Assembly (NCBI GenBank): GCA_017628595.1
Contig: JAGBYV010000088.1
Coordinates: 1-6,236, forward strand
Reading direction: 5' to 3'
DNA: 6,236 nt
Origin: Alistipes sp.
GTDB taxonomy: Bacteria > Bacteroidota > Bacteroidia > Bacteroidales > Rikenellaceae
Within the stretch, counting starts at the first letter, position 1. Each line of letters begins with the position of its first letter. The position numbers were made by a program, and so were the translations under genes. Below, piece after piece: positions 5,670-6,236 of this stretch. Under the pieces are notes generated by a model. It searched no databases and had not been told where the DNA came from. It worked only from the letters and a program-made list of their open reading frames with translations.

Positions 5670-5677
5670 CAAAGGTA
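5670..5677 (-). promoter_or_regulatory. Bacteroidetes -7 element for queA
   Basis: On the minus strand this reads TACCTTTG, an exact TAnnTTTG match, 17 bp before the queA ATG. The -33 region is T-rich but has no exact TTTG at the usual distance. The implied leader is only about 10-15 nt, too short for a riboswitch or much regulation. The box overlaps the upstream in-frame GTG and so decides the start codon. Confidence 0.7.
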
Positions 5678-5739
5678 CAAAATAACGTTGGTTTGAGTAA
5701 AAAAGTAGGACAAAAAAACGGGACTTTGATTTTTTTTAT

Positions 5740-5747
5740 TAAATTTG
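5740..5747 (+). promoter_or_regulatory. Candidate -7 element for the DUF4332 gene
   Basis: TAAATTTG matches TAnnTTTG exactly, 38 bp before the ATG. A TTTG at 5725-5728 lies only 11 bp upstream, which is too close, so no proper -33 is seen. The short leader has no Shine-Dalgarno sequence and contains AACCTAAA (5766-5773), a word also present twice in the leader of the membrane-protein gene. Confidence 0.5.
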
Positions 5748-5785
5748 AAATCAGAATATTAATCTAACCTAAAATTATTGACATT

Positions 5786-6166
5786 ATGGCATACAAGATT
5801 ATCGACATCGAGGGCATAGGTGAGACTTATGCTGCAAAACTAGAGGCCGCTGGTGTTAAGACTCCCGAGGATCTGCTCGCAGCGTGCGCATCGGCTAAGG
5901 GCCGCAAGGAGATGGCTGAGAAGACTGAGATCAGCGAGAAGTTGATCCTTCGCTGGACCAACCACGCCGACCTGTTCCGTGTAAAGGGCGTAGGTCCCCA
6001 GTTCTCAGAGTTGCTGGAGGCTGCTGGTGTTGATACAGTTAAGGAGTTCCGTCACCGCGTAGCTGCTAACTTGCAGAAGAAGCTGGAGGAGGTTAATGCC
6101 GAGAAGAACCTGGTTAACCGTGTTCCCAGCGAGAGCGAGTTGCAGAAGATGATCGAACACGCTTAG
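5786..6166 (+). CDS. DUF4332 family protein with two helix-hairpin-helix-like repeats
   Basis: This is a 126-residue soluble protein of unknown role. Two similar halves are visible: IEGIGETYAAKLEAAGVKTPEDLL (from about residue 8) and VKGVGPQFSELLEAAGVDTVKEF (from about residue 67). Each has a G-[IV]-G hairpin followed by an AAGV helix boundary, as in helix-hairpin-helix folds that contact the DNA backbone. The first repeat is followed by a basic helix and an ISEKLILRWTNHADLFR linker, a DUF4332 feature. After the second comes a Lys/Glu-rich tail (about 90-126) that may be helical. There is no signal peptide or membrane segment, so it is cytoplasmic. Nucleic-acid binding is an inference from the fold type, not shown. 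The ATG at 5786 is preceded by a promoter-like box, and the gene is followed by a terminator, so it appears to be monocistronic. It is divergent from queA; no functional link to it is evident. Confidence 0.85.
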   Translation: MAYKIIDIEGIGETYAAKLEAAGVKTPEDLLAACASAKGRKEMAEKTEISEKLILRWTNHADLFRVKGVGPQFSELLEAAGVDTVKEFRHRVAANLQKKLEEVNAEKNLVNRVPSESELQKMIEHA

Positions 6167-6209
6167 GAGCTGGAGGTTACAATGACCTACTAATGGCTTT
6201 ATGCACAAC

Positions 6210-6236
6210 AAAAAAGAGGTTGTCCCGTGGGGCAAC
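6210..6236 (+). terminator. Intrinsic terminator after the DUF4332 gene, cut by the window end
   Basis: AAAAAAGAGGTTG (6210-6222) leads into a hairpin in which 6219-6225 pairs with 6230-6236 (one G-U pair) around a CGTG loop. The right arm should continue beyond the window into CTCTTTT-type sequence. It shares a 13-base identity with the left arm of the prfC terminator. Confidence 0.75.

Noticed and set aside
5653..5785. preQ1 riboswitch upstream of queA
   Set aside because: The promoter leaves a leader of only 10-15 nt, too short for an aptamer.

Overview
The window looks like ordinary chromosome from a member of the Bacteroidota, most likely the order Bacteroidales. Several upstream regions carry the TAnnTTTG -7 element used by the Bacteroidetes primary sigma factor, and Shine-Dalgarno sequences are weak or absent. 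The proteins also fit this group: a long-form QueA of about 405 residues, the C-terminus of a large outer-membrane beta-barrel protein, a DUF4332 protein, and a Cro/CI regulator paired with a small membrane protein. The genus cannot be fixed from the sequence alone.

Layout from left to right. Bases 1-336 are the 3' end of prfC (peptide chain release factor 3), closed by a strong bidirectional hairpin terminator. Convergent to it on the minus strand is a secreted M28-family zinc peptidase (433-1692). A divergent intergenic region of about 190 bp leads rightward into a two-gene unit: a small multi-pass membrane protein (1884-2300) and a 66-residue helix-turn-helix regulator (2297-2497), joined by an ATGA overlap. 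Their promoter contains a perfect inverted repeat, TGTAAAG-TTTG-CTTTACA, lying between the -33 and -7 elements and overlapping the latter. It is a strong candidate for the regulator's own operator. A terminator follows, and directly after it lies a 5'-truncated remnant of an outer-membrane beta-barrel gene (about 2577-2903).

On the minus strand, 2970-4094 encodes a probable lipoprotein with a GH20-like TIM barrel. Upstream of it is a 340-bp AT-rich gap (4095-4434) with short repeats and a small palindrome but no convincing gene. Next, also on the minus strand, is queA (4435-5652), the queuosine tRNA-modification enzyme. It is divergent from a plus-strand DUF4332 protein with two helix-hairpin-helix-like repeats (5786-6166). 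The window ends inside the hairpin terminator of that last gene.

Functionally this is a mix of translation housekeeping (prfC, queA), exported hydrolases (M28 peptidase, GH20-like lipoprotein), one small regulatory module and one decayed surface-protein gene. I see no CRISPR array, tRNA, rRNA, intact mobile element or clear defence system. The least understood parts are the membrane-protein/HTH pair with its operator, the GH20-like lipoprotein and the DUF4332 protein.
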